The position numbers were made by a program, and so were the translations under genes. Positions 1-8,541 of a stretch of DNA of 46,294 nt are shown in pieces (the stretch's first letter is position 1; each line of letters begins with the position of its first letter). The notes beneath the pieces are model-generated. The model did not search any database. It saw only the letters and a list, made by a program, of their open reading frames with translations, and was not told the origin of the DNA. This stretch comes from Bacteroidales bacterium. GTDB lineage: Bacteria > Bacteroidota > Bacteroidia > Bacteroidales > Paludibacteraceae. The stretch lies in the NCBI GenBank assembly GCA_015654525.1, contig JAATGT010000319.1, positions 1-46,294 of the forward strand, read 5' to 3'.

Positions 1-143
1 CCGCCGGAGAGCTGATGCGGATACCGATCTTCGAAGCCGGCGAGGCCGACCTTCTTCAACCATTCCATCGCACGTTCGTGCGCCAAGGACGCATCCACGC
101 CACGGTATTCCAGACCGACCGTGACATTGCGAAGCGCTGAGTG
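1..143 (-). CDS. ABC transporter ATPase fragment, foreign-looking
   Basis: Read on the minus strand, the first ~140 bases encode an open fragment beginning around HSALRNVTVGLEYRGV and ending with YPHQLSGG, which is the spacer region and LSGG signature of an ABC ATPase. The wording resembles nitrate/sulfonate/taurine-type importers (SsuB/TauB). The Walker A side is missing because the fragment is fused to a GH31 gene at about position 136-148, and the part after the signature lies outside the window. These bases are much richer in G and C than everything that follows. This can be a real foreign insertion or a chimeric join at a contig end; the second seems likelier. Confidence 0.6.
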
Positions 144-814
144 AATGTGTCGGCCACATTTTTTATACGCGTGTCGGGAACATAAGAATACCTGCATTGC
201 TGGTATCCGAGCGACCAGAGCGGGGGCATCTCCATTTTTCCAATCAGGTCAGCCAGTGCTGTCATTACTTCCTGGGGTGAATTGCGTCGGATGACGATAA
301 CACGGAATGCCGGTCCATCCGAAATAAACCGGATGCTGTCCGACAGGTCAAGCTCCTGCTTCCAGGTATTATCGGCAATTACTCCAAAAGCCGAACCATC
401 TTTATTGACACCCAATACCCAGGGGTGGCTTTGATAAAGGCGCTTTCCATTATGAAGTGAATATTTATAATTGTCAGTGTTCCAAAGGGTAGTTCTGTTG
501 CCATTTCTGAGCAATGAACCTGTGTTCTCGCCGGTTCCATACAGGCTGGTACCTTTGTTGATAGCTAAAGCAGCAATGGCCTTTCCGTTTTTTGAATAGA
601 AAATCGGTTTTAAACTCCAGTTAGCCGGAATTTCACCAACTGCGGTGGGCTCTTTCAACAAGGCAAATGAAGGCGTGTGTGCTTTAGCATCATATACTTT
701 AGGATAAAAAATAGACACATCGTTACCTATAAGTTTATCGGCTGTATCAACTGCGTAAGTAAATCCGAAACAAGATAATGTTAACAGATAAATAATCAAA
801 ACTTTCTTTCTCAC
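144..814 (-). CDS. GH31 alpha-glucosidase, N-terminal part only
   Basis: GTG start followed by a signal peptide (about residues 1-21, hydrophobic core LIIYLLTLSCFGFTYA), then the N-terminal beta-sandwich of GH31 with the typical YGTGENTG turn and the entry to the barrel, MPPLWSLGYQQCRYSY followed by PDTRIKNVADTF. In complete GH31 enzymes this leads into the barrel that carries the catalytic aspartates. Here homology stops right after VADTF, where the reading frame runs into high-GC DNA of another gene. Only about 220 of the usual 650-800 residues are present, so no active site is encoded. It lies 54 bases after the GH13 amylase gene, as the last gene of the first Sus operon, and would release glucose from maltooligosaccharides in the periplasm. 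Confidence 0.8.
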
Positions 815-868
815 TTTAATAACTATATTTTTATGCGTGAATAATAAAACAATACTAATTTATAGGGC

Positions 869-2266
869 CTAATTTTTGAGTACTAAATATGAATAGGGCT
901 GAATTGTCTGCGTAGGATTCAACCTGACGGTGTCGCCGCTGAAAGCGTCTTTCCATGTCGAACCTGTTAATGCAACAGGTAATGAAATATCACTTGCCGT
1001 TTTCCGAAGGTTGCAGATAACCAGCACTGTTTCGGTGCCCGATGTTTTTGTAAAAGCACAAACATTGGAATTGCTGTACGAAACCACTGTTCCACGCCGA
1101 ATGGCTGTACTACTGTTTCTAAACGCAATAATTTTCTTGTATTCTGAGGTCATTGCTGTATTTGATGACCAATTAATGGTTGTACCGGTGAATGGAAATG
1201 TCAACCGATATGTTGTGCCGACTTCTTGTCCGTTATAAATCATGGGAACGCCTTTCATATAAGCTGCCACTACAAAGGCAGCCATAGAACCGGAATTTCC
1301 ACCAAATAAATCAAGCGGGGTTCCGTCAGAGCTGTTTACATCGTGGTTCGTAATGTATCGAACCACCATATTGCTTTCGCCTGCCACGGCATATTCGGAT
1401 GTATTCAGATTGTCGAAATTAGTTACACTCTGATTGCTGCTAAATACAGTTTTCATTTGTCCGTAAAAATCAAAACCAAATGTATAATTAAATCCTGCCG
1501 AGAAAAGAGTACTGTTGTCGCTCTCTGCCAGCATAAGAAGTTTATGGGTAGAAATATTGCGAAGCGTATCAATGGCTTGTTTCCAGAAATCGGCCGGAGG
1601 TCCATCTGCATAATCGCATCTGAATCCATCGCAGTTAGCCGTATAAACCCAATACTTCATGGCTTTAATCATGGCCTTGCGCATGTCGGTATTCTTGAAG
1701 TTCAGTTGAGCCACATCTGTCCATCCACTTGGACTTTGGATATTTCCCGAAGCGTCTTGCAGATACCATGAAGGAGTACTTGTCCATGCATTATCCCAGG
1801 CAGTATGATTGGCTACCCAATCAAGAATCACACTCATCCCCCGGCTATGTGCTCCGTCAATTAATGCACGTAAGTCGGTAAGAGTTCCAAATTCGGTATT
1901 TACAGCTGTGTAATCTTTTACACAATATGGCGAATTGACTGATTTTAAAGTTCCAACAGGGTAAATAGGCATTAAATATATGACGCTTACACCTAAGTTT
2001 TTGATTGAATCGAGACGTGCAATAACACCCTGAAAGTTTCTCCCGGTACTGAAAACCCGCATGTTAACTTGATAAATTACAGCATCGCGCGCATCGGCTA
2101 CGCCTGTAAATGGAGTTCCATATTGAACAGGATCTTGACTCACAACCGGACTATCGGGCGTTGCAGGCGAATCGGTTTTGCTACTACAGCTTCCGAATAC
2201 TAATAATGCTGCTATAACAATGGTATTCAGCATTTTTATTTTTGTTTTAAAATTAAGCAGAATCAT
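869..2266 (-). CDS. GH13 alpha-amylase family lipoprotein
   Basis: 465 residues. A lysine-containing start, a hydrophobic stretch and VFGSC (Cys27) followed by serines make a lipoprotein signal; the second methionine (residue 12, position 2233) is an alternative start. GH13 landmarks are in order: DWVANHT at 149-155, the nucleophile Asp218 in GFRCDYA, the acid/base Glu248 in MLAESDN, and Asp309 in ITNHD. The enzyme should cleave alpha-1,4-glucan chains at the cell surface or in the periplasm. A C-terminal beta domain ends in PYSYLVLKN. It lies between the SusE-like gene and the GH31 gene on the same strand and plays the role of SusG or SusA. Length and motifs look complete. Confidence 0.9.
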   Translation of the reverse strand: MILLNFKTKIKMLNTIVIAALLVFGSCSSKTDSPATPDSPVVSQDPVQYGTPFTGVADARDAVIYQVNMRVFSTGRNFQGVIARLDSIKNLGVSVIYLMPIYPVGTLKSVNSPYCVKDYTAVNTEFGTLTDLRALIDGAHSRGMSVILDWVANHTAWDNAWTSTPSWYLQDASGNIQSPSGWTDVAQLNFKNTDMRKAMIKAMKYWVYTANCDGFRCDYADGPPADFWKQAIDTLRNISTHKLLMLAESDNSTLFSAGFNYTFGFDFYGQMKTVFSSNQSVTNFDNLNTSEYAVAGESNMVVRYITNHDVNSSDGTPLDLFGGNSGSMAAFVVAAYMKGVPMIYNGQEVGTTYRLTFPFTGTTINWSSNTAMTSEYKKIIAFRNSSTAIRRGTVVSYSNSNVCAFTKTSGTETVLVICNLRKTASDISLPVALTGSTWKDAFSGDTVRLNPTQTIQPYSYLVLKN

Positions 2267-2423
2267 AGTTTATTCTCTTTTATAATCGTTAATAGTAATT
2301 TCAAAGTTAGATCTTATTTTGTATATACCAAATTATTAATGTCTCAACGATTATTCTCAACTGAAAATTATAAGACAATGAATCTTGTACAAGATTCTAA
2401 TCTTGATTTTTTCTTAAGACAAA

Positions 2424-2561
2424 ACAAAGAGACTGTATCAAATGTTTTTTGAGTGCAAATCACACAAAATACGCAAATTAAATAATTATATTCGACTTCA
2501 AAAATCTCATCTGCGAAAATTGCTGTCGTTTGTTTGCGTGCTTTTGATACAGTCTCTTTGT
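2424..2561. repeat. 138-bp palindrome-ended element, MITE-like
   Basis: A perfect 19-bp inverted repeat, ACAAAGAGACTGTATCAAA at 2424-2442 and its reverse complement at 2543-2561, bounds about 100 bases with no gene. It fills most of the ~300-base gap between the amylase and SusE genes. The core ACTGTATCAAA resembles ACTGTGTCAAA next to the IS256-family transposase at 45560, so it may be a non-autonomous relative of that element. A long-range hairpin acting after the SusE stop codon is the alternative. No target-site duplication is evident. Confidence 0.5.
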
Positions 2562-2569
2562 TGTAAGGA

Positions 2570-3670
2570 TTAATTTTTATTCAATTTGTAGGTATATTGC
2601 CCTGCAACATGTAAATCCAATGTGATGGTGTAGTTACCACTTGTTGGAACCGTAAGATTCGACAGGTTACCGTTGTAAGGGTAAAGTGGATTATCAGCAT
2701 AAGCCAATTTACCTGCAGAGTCAATACCGAAGTCAATTTTCCAATCATTGTTGGCACGGAATTTAAATGAACCGGTTGAAAGCATGTCGCAAGTAACTGT
2801 CCATACTTTATTCGTTGTATCATAAGTCATTTGAGTGTCTGTAGCCCAAGCGCCGGGAGTTGCATCACCAATGATTCCCCAGGTTGTTTTAGTTGCAGTC
2901 CAGGTCATAGTGTTCAAGTTAGCTGACAATTCATAGTAACCGGCAGAAGGAGCTGTAAAGTTTCCTCCTGAATAATTAGCTTCAATTAATGTACCACTAC
3001 CCCCGTCACCATAAGCCATGGGTGTCCAGTCTGCTTGTGCAGTATATTTATATTGTAAAGTACCTCCAGCGGGTATATTGATATATCCTTCATATAGTTT
3101 GTCAGAATTTACTGATACGATGGTTGGAGCAGTAGTTGGGTCCCAGTTCTGATAATCACCCGGAACCCATAAAGATGGATAAGTAGGTAACACTACTGGT
3201 GGAACGTATGGATTTACATCCAATGTCAGAACGTTCGAGTAAACTGAACGGTCCACATACGATTTGACACGAACGACAACTTTTGACACAACACCTGATG
3301 TCAATCCCAAACCATCGATCGCAATTTTATTTAGTTCGGAACCATTAATTCCTCTTGTTAATACATCGTCACCTACCAGAATTTCCTGAGCTTTCGACCA
3401 TGCAGTAGTTCCTGTTGTATCTGTAGGTAAATCGAACTGAAGTGTATAGGTAACGGCTGCTTTAATACCATAGTTAACAGCTCCCCAAGTAAAAGTACCC
3501 AAATTCGTATCTCCGTTGTCTTTTGTCATAACAAACGAACTTGCAGAGCATGTAAATGTCTGAGAAAATTTAACAACGCTCAATTTCGTTATTTCTGCAT
3601 TATTGTCGCAAGAAGCAAATAGTATGAATGCAAAGAACACATACAGTGCCTTTATAATATGTTTTTTCAT
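2570..3670 (-). CDS. SusE/SusF-type starch-binding lipoprotein
   Basis: 366 residues with a lipoprotein signal ending ILFASC (Cys21), so it is expected on the outer membrane. Residues ~30-155 form the N-terminal SusE-like Ig domain (TYTLQFDL, KVVVRVKSYV). Two carbohydrate-binding modules of the SusE/F type follow: the first from SLWVPGDYQNWDP, the second from WGIIGDATPGAW to the C-terminus, each with the tryptophans and the FKFRANNDW-type strand seen in starch-binding modules. It would hold starch chains at the surface near SusCD and has no catalytic motifs. It is third in the operon after SusC and SusD and looks intact, unlike its counterpart at 35274. Confidence 0.85.
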   Translation of the reverse strand: MKKHIIKALYVFFAFILFASCDNNAEITKLSVVKFSQTFTCSASSFVMTKDNGDTNLGTFTWGAVNYGIKAAVTYTLQFDLPTDTTGTTAWSKAQEILVGDDVLTRGINGSELNKIAIDGLGLTSGVVSKVVVRVKSYVDRSVYSNVLTLDVNPYVPPVVLPTYPSLWVPGDYQNWDPTTAPTIVSVNSDKLYEGYINIPAGGTLQYKYTAQADWTPMAYGDGGSGTLIEANYSGGNFTAPSAGYYELSANLNTMTWTATKTTWGIIGDATPGAWATDTQMTYDTTNKVWTVTCDMLSTGSFKFRANNDWKIDFGIDSAGKLAYADNPLYPYNGNLSNLTVPTSGNYTITLDLHVAGQYTYKLNKN

Positions 3671-3828
3671 AAATGATTCATTTTTAATTGTAATTTAAAA
3701 TCTCAATAAAAGTCCAACTGAAATCTTTAATTCAGCAGCTAAGCTGATTGAGTTAAGATACCCACAATCTGATATTCAAATCAACCAATGCAAAGCTGCT
3801 GTTTTTTTGAACTAATTATTGTTTAATA

Positions 3829-5334
3829 TCAATAACCCGGGTTTTGTTTCAAATTAGTATTTGTATTTAATGCAGCTGTCGGGATTGGAAATAATTTATA
3901 ATGGTCGTCAACAGCCGGAGCCAGTCCATGTGCCAATGTAAATGTTCCGAAACGAATCATATCTTGCCGGCGATGTCCTTCCCACGACAATTCAAAACCT
4001 CTTTCGTTATATATGTCGGTCAGGGTGGGATTAGTGGCCAGTCCTGTAAGTCCTGCACGAACTCTGATTGCATCAACCAATGGCTTTGCAGAAGTTGCAT
4101 CGCCGGTGCGTACCAGACATTCAGCTTTCATCAACATAATATCTGCGTAACGATAAATAGGAAAATCGTTTGAGGCTCCACTGCTTGAGGCTGGTGCTGC
4201 CGGCCAGAATTTCTGACTGCGTGCTCCATCATTCGGTGCTGCACCCGGATTGTCGAGGTTTGTAATATCAAGCGAATAGGTAAAAAAGCCTGCCGGTTGT
4301 GGGCCGTAAGGGTTTGAACCGTATCTGAACTGATGTTTACGAATGTCATTGTCTGAGAACTTATCAACATAATCTCTTGGAATAACAGAACCGTTCCATC
4401 CTCCGTAGCCTAATAATGCAGTTCCATCGGCGCCACCTAAACTACGAACAGTAAAGATGTTTCGCCCAACTATTTCGGCCTTGGTATAGATAGCCAGAAT
4501 AGTCTCATCGTCAGGACAGACATCACCAAACAATTCAAAGTATTTTGATCCCAGCGGATTTGATGTATCTACAGCACCTGAGTGAAGTGTATATCCTCCC
4601 TGACTTACGACATCACAAGCAGCTATACATTCGGACCACATTGAAGTACCGGTATAAACTTCGGCATTCAAATAAACTTTTGCGAGTAAAGCATATCCGG
4701 CCCATTTGTTGAACCGCCCATAATAAGTTCCTCCTTTTGTTGAGGAGAGTTTATCTATATTGTCTTTCAATTCGCTTAGCACAAAATCAAAAATCTCTTT
4801 ACGGCTTTTCTGTTGCATTTTATCAACTGTAATGTTGTTATCGGTAAAGAATGGCACATTTCCGAAATCATCCATTAATAAATAATAAAAGAAAGCTCTC
4901 ATAACTTTAGCCTCAGCTATTTTTGCCGGATCGGCTTCCGACTTTTCAAGTAAATCAACAGCCAGATTGGCATTAAAAACCGATTTATACAACCAGTTCC
5001 AGGTGTTATTGATCTGAGAGTGATCCGGTAGCCATTGGCGTAGATACATTTGAGCAAAAGTCAATTCCCAGTCGCCGGTGTTACGGTGAGGAATAACCTG
5101 TTCGTCGGTCGACATGCTGTTCACATCATACCACCCATTATCTGCTCCGGCATATCCGACGCCGTTCCAGTTACCGGGTATTTGTGAGTATACATTAGCC
5201 AGCGCAACATCTGCACCTTGCGATGTTGAGTAAAAATCTGTAGCTGCATATTTGTCATAGACAACTTCATCTACATTCGTACAACTTTGCATTATCAATG
5301 TAGCAAATAATGCCAGGGTTAATATTTTTTTCAT
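3829..5334 (-). CDS. SusD-family outer-membrane glycan-binding lipoprotein
   Basis: 501 residues with a lipoprotein signal (LIMQSC, Cys18). The helical TPR-like scaffold of SusD is recognisable: WNWLYKSVFNANLAVDLL, AEAKVMRAFFYYLLMDDFGNVPFF, RFNKWAGYALLAKVYLNAEVY, and the C-terminal IYNERGFELSWEGHRRQDMIRFG with the ending YKLFPIPTAALNTNTNLKQNPGY. SusD forms the lid over the SusC barrel and delivers glycans to it. The gene starts 18 bases after the SusC stop codon, the usual tight pairing. Substrate is inferred as starch or maltooligosaccharide from the neighbouring amylases. Confidence 0.95.
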   Translation of the reverse strand: MKKILTLALFATLIMQSCTNVDEVVYDKYAATDFYSTSQGADVALANVYSQIPGNWNGVGYAGADNGWYDVNSMSTDEQVIPHRNTGDWELTFAQMYLRQWLPDHSQINNTWNWLYKSVFNANLAVDLLEKSEADPAKIAEAKVMRAFFYYLLMDDFGNVPFFTDNNITVDKMQQKSRKEIFDFVLSELKDNIDKLSSTKGGTYYGRFNKWAGYALLAKVYLNAEVYTGTSMWSECIAACDVVSQGGYTLHSGAVDTSNPLGSKYFELFGDVCPDDETILAIYTKAEIVGRNIFTVRSLGGADGTALLGYGGWNGSVIPRDYVDKFSDNDIRKHQFRYGSNPYGPQPAGFFTYSLDITNLDNPGAAPNDGARSQKFWPAAPASSSGASNDFPIYRYADIMLMKAECLVRTGDATSAKPLVDAIRVRAGLTGLATNPTLTDIYNERGFELSWEGHRRQDMIRFGTFTLAHGLAPAVDDHYKLFPIPTAALNTNTNLKQNPGY

Positions 5335-5352
5335 TTTACCTGATTTTAAGGG

Positions 5353-8292
5353 TTATTTAAGAGTTACATTTAATCCGACTGCAATAGTTGTGGTGCGGGG
5401 ATAAATACCACCGTCAGATCCAAATCCGCTTGCTCCGTTTACGTTCACTTCAGGATCAAGCCCGCTGTATTTTGTAATTATTGCCAGATTTGTAGCAGTC
5501 AATGATAATCGTAAATTACTGATATATTTCAGTCCTTTAGTGTTGAAGCGATAGCCAAGCGTCAGGTTGTCGAACCGTAAGAATGATCCATCTTCCAACC
5601 ATAAATCAGATGAATATTTAGAGGTAAACAAGCCCAGAGGAACTGCACTGGCTAGCAGGTTTTGTTTTCCAAGACTTTCGAAATAACTAAAAGAGGACCG
5701 CACGCTGTTGAAAATCTTATTACCCCCGGAACCTCTGAATAACATTGATAAATCAAAATTCTTATATGTAAAAACAGGTGAAAATGCGTACGTGTAAGTT
5801 GGTAATGCTGAACCTTCAAGTTTACGATCAGGGCTTGTATTTCCACCATCGATTACGCCATCTTTATTTACATCTACTACTGTTTCTGCATTACTGGCAT
5901 CTTTTCCTAAGTGTTGTAGAATGTTGAATGTACCTACAGGGTGCCCTTTAATCAGGTAACTATTATTTCCCCAAGAGACATAGTCGGTATTCAGTGGAAC
6001 TCCATTGATGCTGCCACTTAATTCCAGGACTTTATTTTTTAATAGAGATAAGTTGCCGTTTACGGAAAAATTGAAGTCTTTTGTTTTGATAATATTTGCA
6101 TTTAAATTTACATCAACTCCTTCGTTTAGAAGACTGCCTACATTTGCTACAATACTTCCATACGGATAGGGAGGTTGCGGAACAGTATAGTTAAACAATA
6201 GATTTTTGGTAGTAGCTTTATACACATCTACCGAGCCTGAAATACGGCTGTTGAATAACGCAAAATCTACACCAAGATTGATTTGCTCGCGAGTTTCCCA
6301 CTTTAAATCAGCATTGTTATTCTGAGAAATGGCAAAATTTGTAATCTGGCTTCCAGCAAAATATGTTTGTCCAGCCGATCCAACTAATTGAAGTGAGTTC
6401 TGCGGATACAATCCTTGTTGATTACCTGTTATTCCATACCCTGCACGTAATTTCAAATCACTCAGGAAGTCAAATCCTTTCATAAATGATTCATCGCTGA
6501 TTCTCCATGCGGCAGAAGCTGAGGGGAAATTTCCCCATTTGTGATTTTCGCCAAATACAGAAGAACCATCGCGTCTAACACTAACGGTTAACAAGTAACG
6601 ATTAAGATACGAATAATTTACACGACCTAAGAACGATACCAGGTCACGATCGTTTTTATAGGAACTAATATCTCCGGGTACAATTTTTGTTAAAGTACCA
6701 TTTTGCAATGCATTATAAGTCGTATTATCGTTGATAAAACCTCTCATTTGGGTATAGTTCCCATTATAAGTTTGTTTTTGCCATTCGTATACAGCTATTG
6801 CATCAATGCTATGTTTCCCAAAAACTTGTTTATAGTTCAAACTAGCATCTGTCAGTCTTTCATCTTCATGCCAGTTATTGATATTGGCTGTTCCATTATC
6901 GTTGATAGCACTTGTAACAGTGGATATAGCAGGCAAATAATATCCTGAATTACCATCAAGTTTCCGCCAGCTACCAAACCATCCGACAGTTAGTGCTTTG
7001 GTGATTTTCAAATCAGCTTTTAAACTACCGAATATATTGTTTACAGTTTGATCGTTTACAACTGTCTGAGCTACTGCATATGGATTGATGTATTGAAATA
7101 CGTTCGGATCGCTAAAGTAACTTCCGTCACTGTTTAAAACCGGATCGGTTGGTCTGTTTACATAAGCGTTAGTGATAAGATTTGATGTAAAAGAAGCACG
7201 TCCAATGCTAGACGGACTACCGGTGTTTTTTCTTGTACTGCCGCTTAAATTAGTTGATATTGTTAGATTATCATTCAGTGCCTTTTGAGTAGCCTGAAAT
7301 CTACCAATGTAATTCTCATTACTGGAATTTATTACAATTCCATTTTGTAAAATTGCAGAAATTGATGCCCGGTAATTGAATTTTGCTGTTCCACCACCCA
7401 TTGCAATGCTGTGGTTTTGTGTGTAACCGTTTCGCGTTAATAAGTTGTACCAATCAGTATTTGAACCGTGATCAGTCGATACCGGAACACCCCAGGTTTC
7501 TCTTTGTGCGCGCCATTGGTCGGCGCTAAGCATATCCAGCTTCTTTGAAATCATATCTAATGAAACTGTGCTGCTATATTCAATTTGAGTTGATCCGGCT
7601 TCGCTTTTTTTAGTTGTAACCAAAACAACACCTGCAGCGCCACGTGAGCCGTAAATTGCTGTAGCAGAAGCATCTTTTAAAATGTCAACGGTTTCAATTT
7701 CATTTGGAGGTAGTTGGTTTAGCATGTCGACGTTACCCTGAATTCCATCAATTACTACCAATGGATCGCTACCACCGATTAACGAAGTTATTCCACGAAT
7801 TCGAATGCTTGGACTTGACCCGGGTTCACTTCCGGTTTGTGTAATTACCACACCGGCTGCTTTACCAGCAATTTGCTGAAGAGGGTTTGTCGTTGCTCCT
7901 TTGTTCAGGTTCTCATTTGTTACACTTGCAACAGCCCCTGTAACATCTTTTTTGCGTAATGATCCATAGCCGACAACAACGACTTCCTGAAGACCTGTGA
8001 CATTCTCGTTTAGCGTAATGCTTGAACCGATCTTGTTAGCTGGTAGTTCAACAGTTTGATAACCGATAAAACTGAATTTAATGAGCGAAGTGGATGATGA
8101 GACTTTTAATGTAAATTTTCCATCGATGTCAACCACGGTGACATTGTGTGTTCCAACTTCCGAGACACTCACACCAATAAGTGGCTCTTTTTTTTCATCC
8201 AAAACTTTACTCTTTACAGTGTATTGCTCTTGTGCATGCACTGTAAATCCGGCAAACATAAAAATGCCGAAAAGTAGAAATCTTAATTTCAT
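5353..8292 (-). CDS. SusC-family TonB-dependent receptor
   Basis: 979 residues. A signal peptide ending VHAQ is followed by a carboxypeptidase-regulatory-like domain (about residues 22-100, ending FIGYQTVELP), a TonB box/plug region (EVVVVGYGSLRKKDVTGAV; PSIRIRGITSLIGGSDPLVVIDG; DILKDASATAIYGSRGAAGVVLVTTKK) and a 22-strand barrel ending in ITVALNVTLK-like aromatic-poor strands. It imports maltooligosaccharides across the outer membrane with TonB energy and pairs with the SusD lid encoded just downstream. It is the first gene of the operon and has a good promoter about 100 bases upstream (8394-8424). The SusR-like regulator lies immediately upstream on the same strand but is separated by a terminator. 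Confidence 0.95.
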   Translation of the reverse strand: MKLRFLLFGIFMFAGFTVHAQEQYTVKSKVLDEKKEPLIGVSVSEVGTHNVTVVDIDGKFTLKVSSSTSLIKFSFIGYQTVELPANKIGSSITLNENVTGLQEVVVVGYGSLRKKDVTGAVASVTNENLNKGATTNPLQQIAGKAAGVVITQTGSEPGSSPSIRIRGITSLIGGSDPLVVIDGIQGNVDMLNQLPPNEIETVDILKDASATAIYGSRGAAGVVLVTTKKSEAGSTQIEYSSTVSLDMISKKLDMLSADQWRAQRETWGVPVSTDHGSNTDWYNLLTRNGYTQNHSIAMGGGTAKFNYRASISAILQNGIVINSSNENYIGRFQATQKALNDNLTISTNLSGSTRKNTGSPSSIGRASFTSNLITNAYVNRPTDPVLNSDGSYFSDPNVFQYINPYAVAQTVVNDQTVNNIFGSLKADLKITKALTVGWFGSWRKLDGNSGYYLPAISTVTSAINDNGTANINNWHEDERLTDASLNYKQVFGKHSIDAIAVYEWQKQTYNGNYTQMRGFINDNTTYNALQNGTLTKIVPGDISSYKNDRDLVSFLGRVNYSYLNRYLLTVSVRRDGSSVFGENHKWGNFPSASAAWRISDESFMKGFDFLSDLKLRAGYGITGNQQGLYPQNSLQLVGSAGQTYFAGSQITNFAISQNNNADLKWETREQINLGVDFALFNSRISGSVDVYKATTKNLLFNYTVPQPPYPYGSIVANVGSLLNEGVDVNLNANIIKTKDFNFSVNGNLSLLKNKVLELSGSINGVPLNTDYVSWGNNSYLIKGHPVGTFNILQHLGKDASNAETVVDVNKDGVIDGGNTSPDRKLEGSALPTYTYAFSPVFTYKNFDLSMLFRGSGGNKIFNSVRSSFSYFESLGKQNLLASAVPLGLFTSKYSSDLWLEDGSFLRFDNLTLGYRFNTKGLKYISNLRLSLTATNLAIITKYSGLDPEVNVNGASGFGSDGGIYPRTTTIAVGLNVTLK

Positions 8293-8393
8293 ACTACTGA
8301 ATTTAAAAGGTTAATTAAAAATTTTCTTCTTCTCTGTTTTTTGACTTTTCGAGAAGTTTGTTTTGCGAGCTTTATTTGTTTTTACTCGCAGTG

Positions 8394-8424
8394 CAAATGT
8401 ATGATGTGTGTGTGAAAGTTGAAA
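8394..8424 (-). promoter_or_regulatory. Bacteroidetes-type promoter of the first susCD operon
   Basis: On the minus strand TTTC, a 19-base spacer and TACATTTG match the Bacteroidetes -33/-7 consensus (TTTG, 19-21 bases, TAnnTTTG). It would start RNA near 8385 and leave an untranslated leader of about 90 bases before susC. A short inverted repeat (TTTGCGAG with CTCGCA) lies in the early leader at about 8363-8390. Confidence 0.55.
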
Positions 8425-8484
8425 GGGAAGTTACACAATATGTACGGATAAACATTGTGAAAATATAATTAATCCTTTTATATA

Positions 8485-8513
8485 CAACAAAAAAGGCATC
8501 CGGAAGGATGCCT
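8485..8513 (-). terminator. Intrinsic terminator after the SusR-like gene
   Basis: AGGCATCC and GGATGCCT pair around a four-base loop (8494-8513). On the minus strand the stem is followed by seven T residues. It lies 29 bases after the stop codon of the regulator gene and separates it from the susC promoter. Confidence 0.8.
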
Positions 8514-8541
8514 AAAAAAGTACGGTATGTGTACGACTTGG

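Noticed and set aside
3690-3805. Inverted repeat CAGCAGCT / AGCTGCTG between SusD and SusE genes
   Set aside because: Eight bases with a loop of about 70 is too weak to support a terminator or regulator site.
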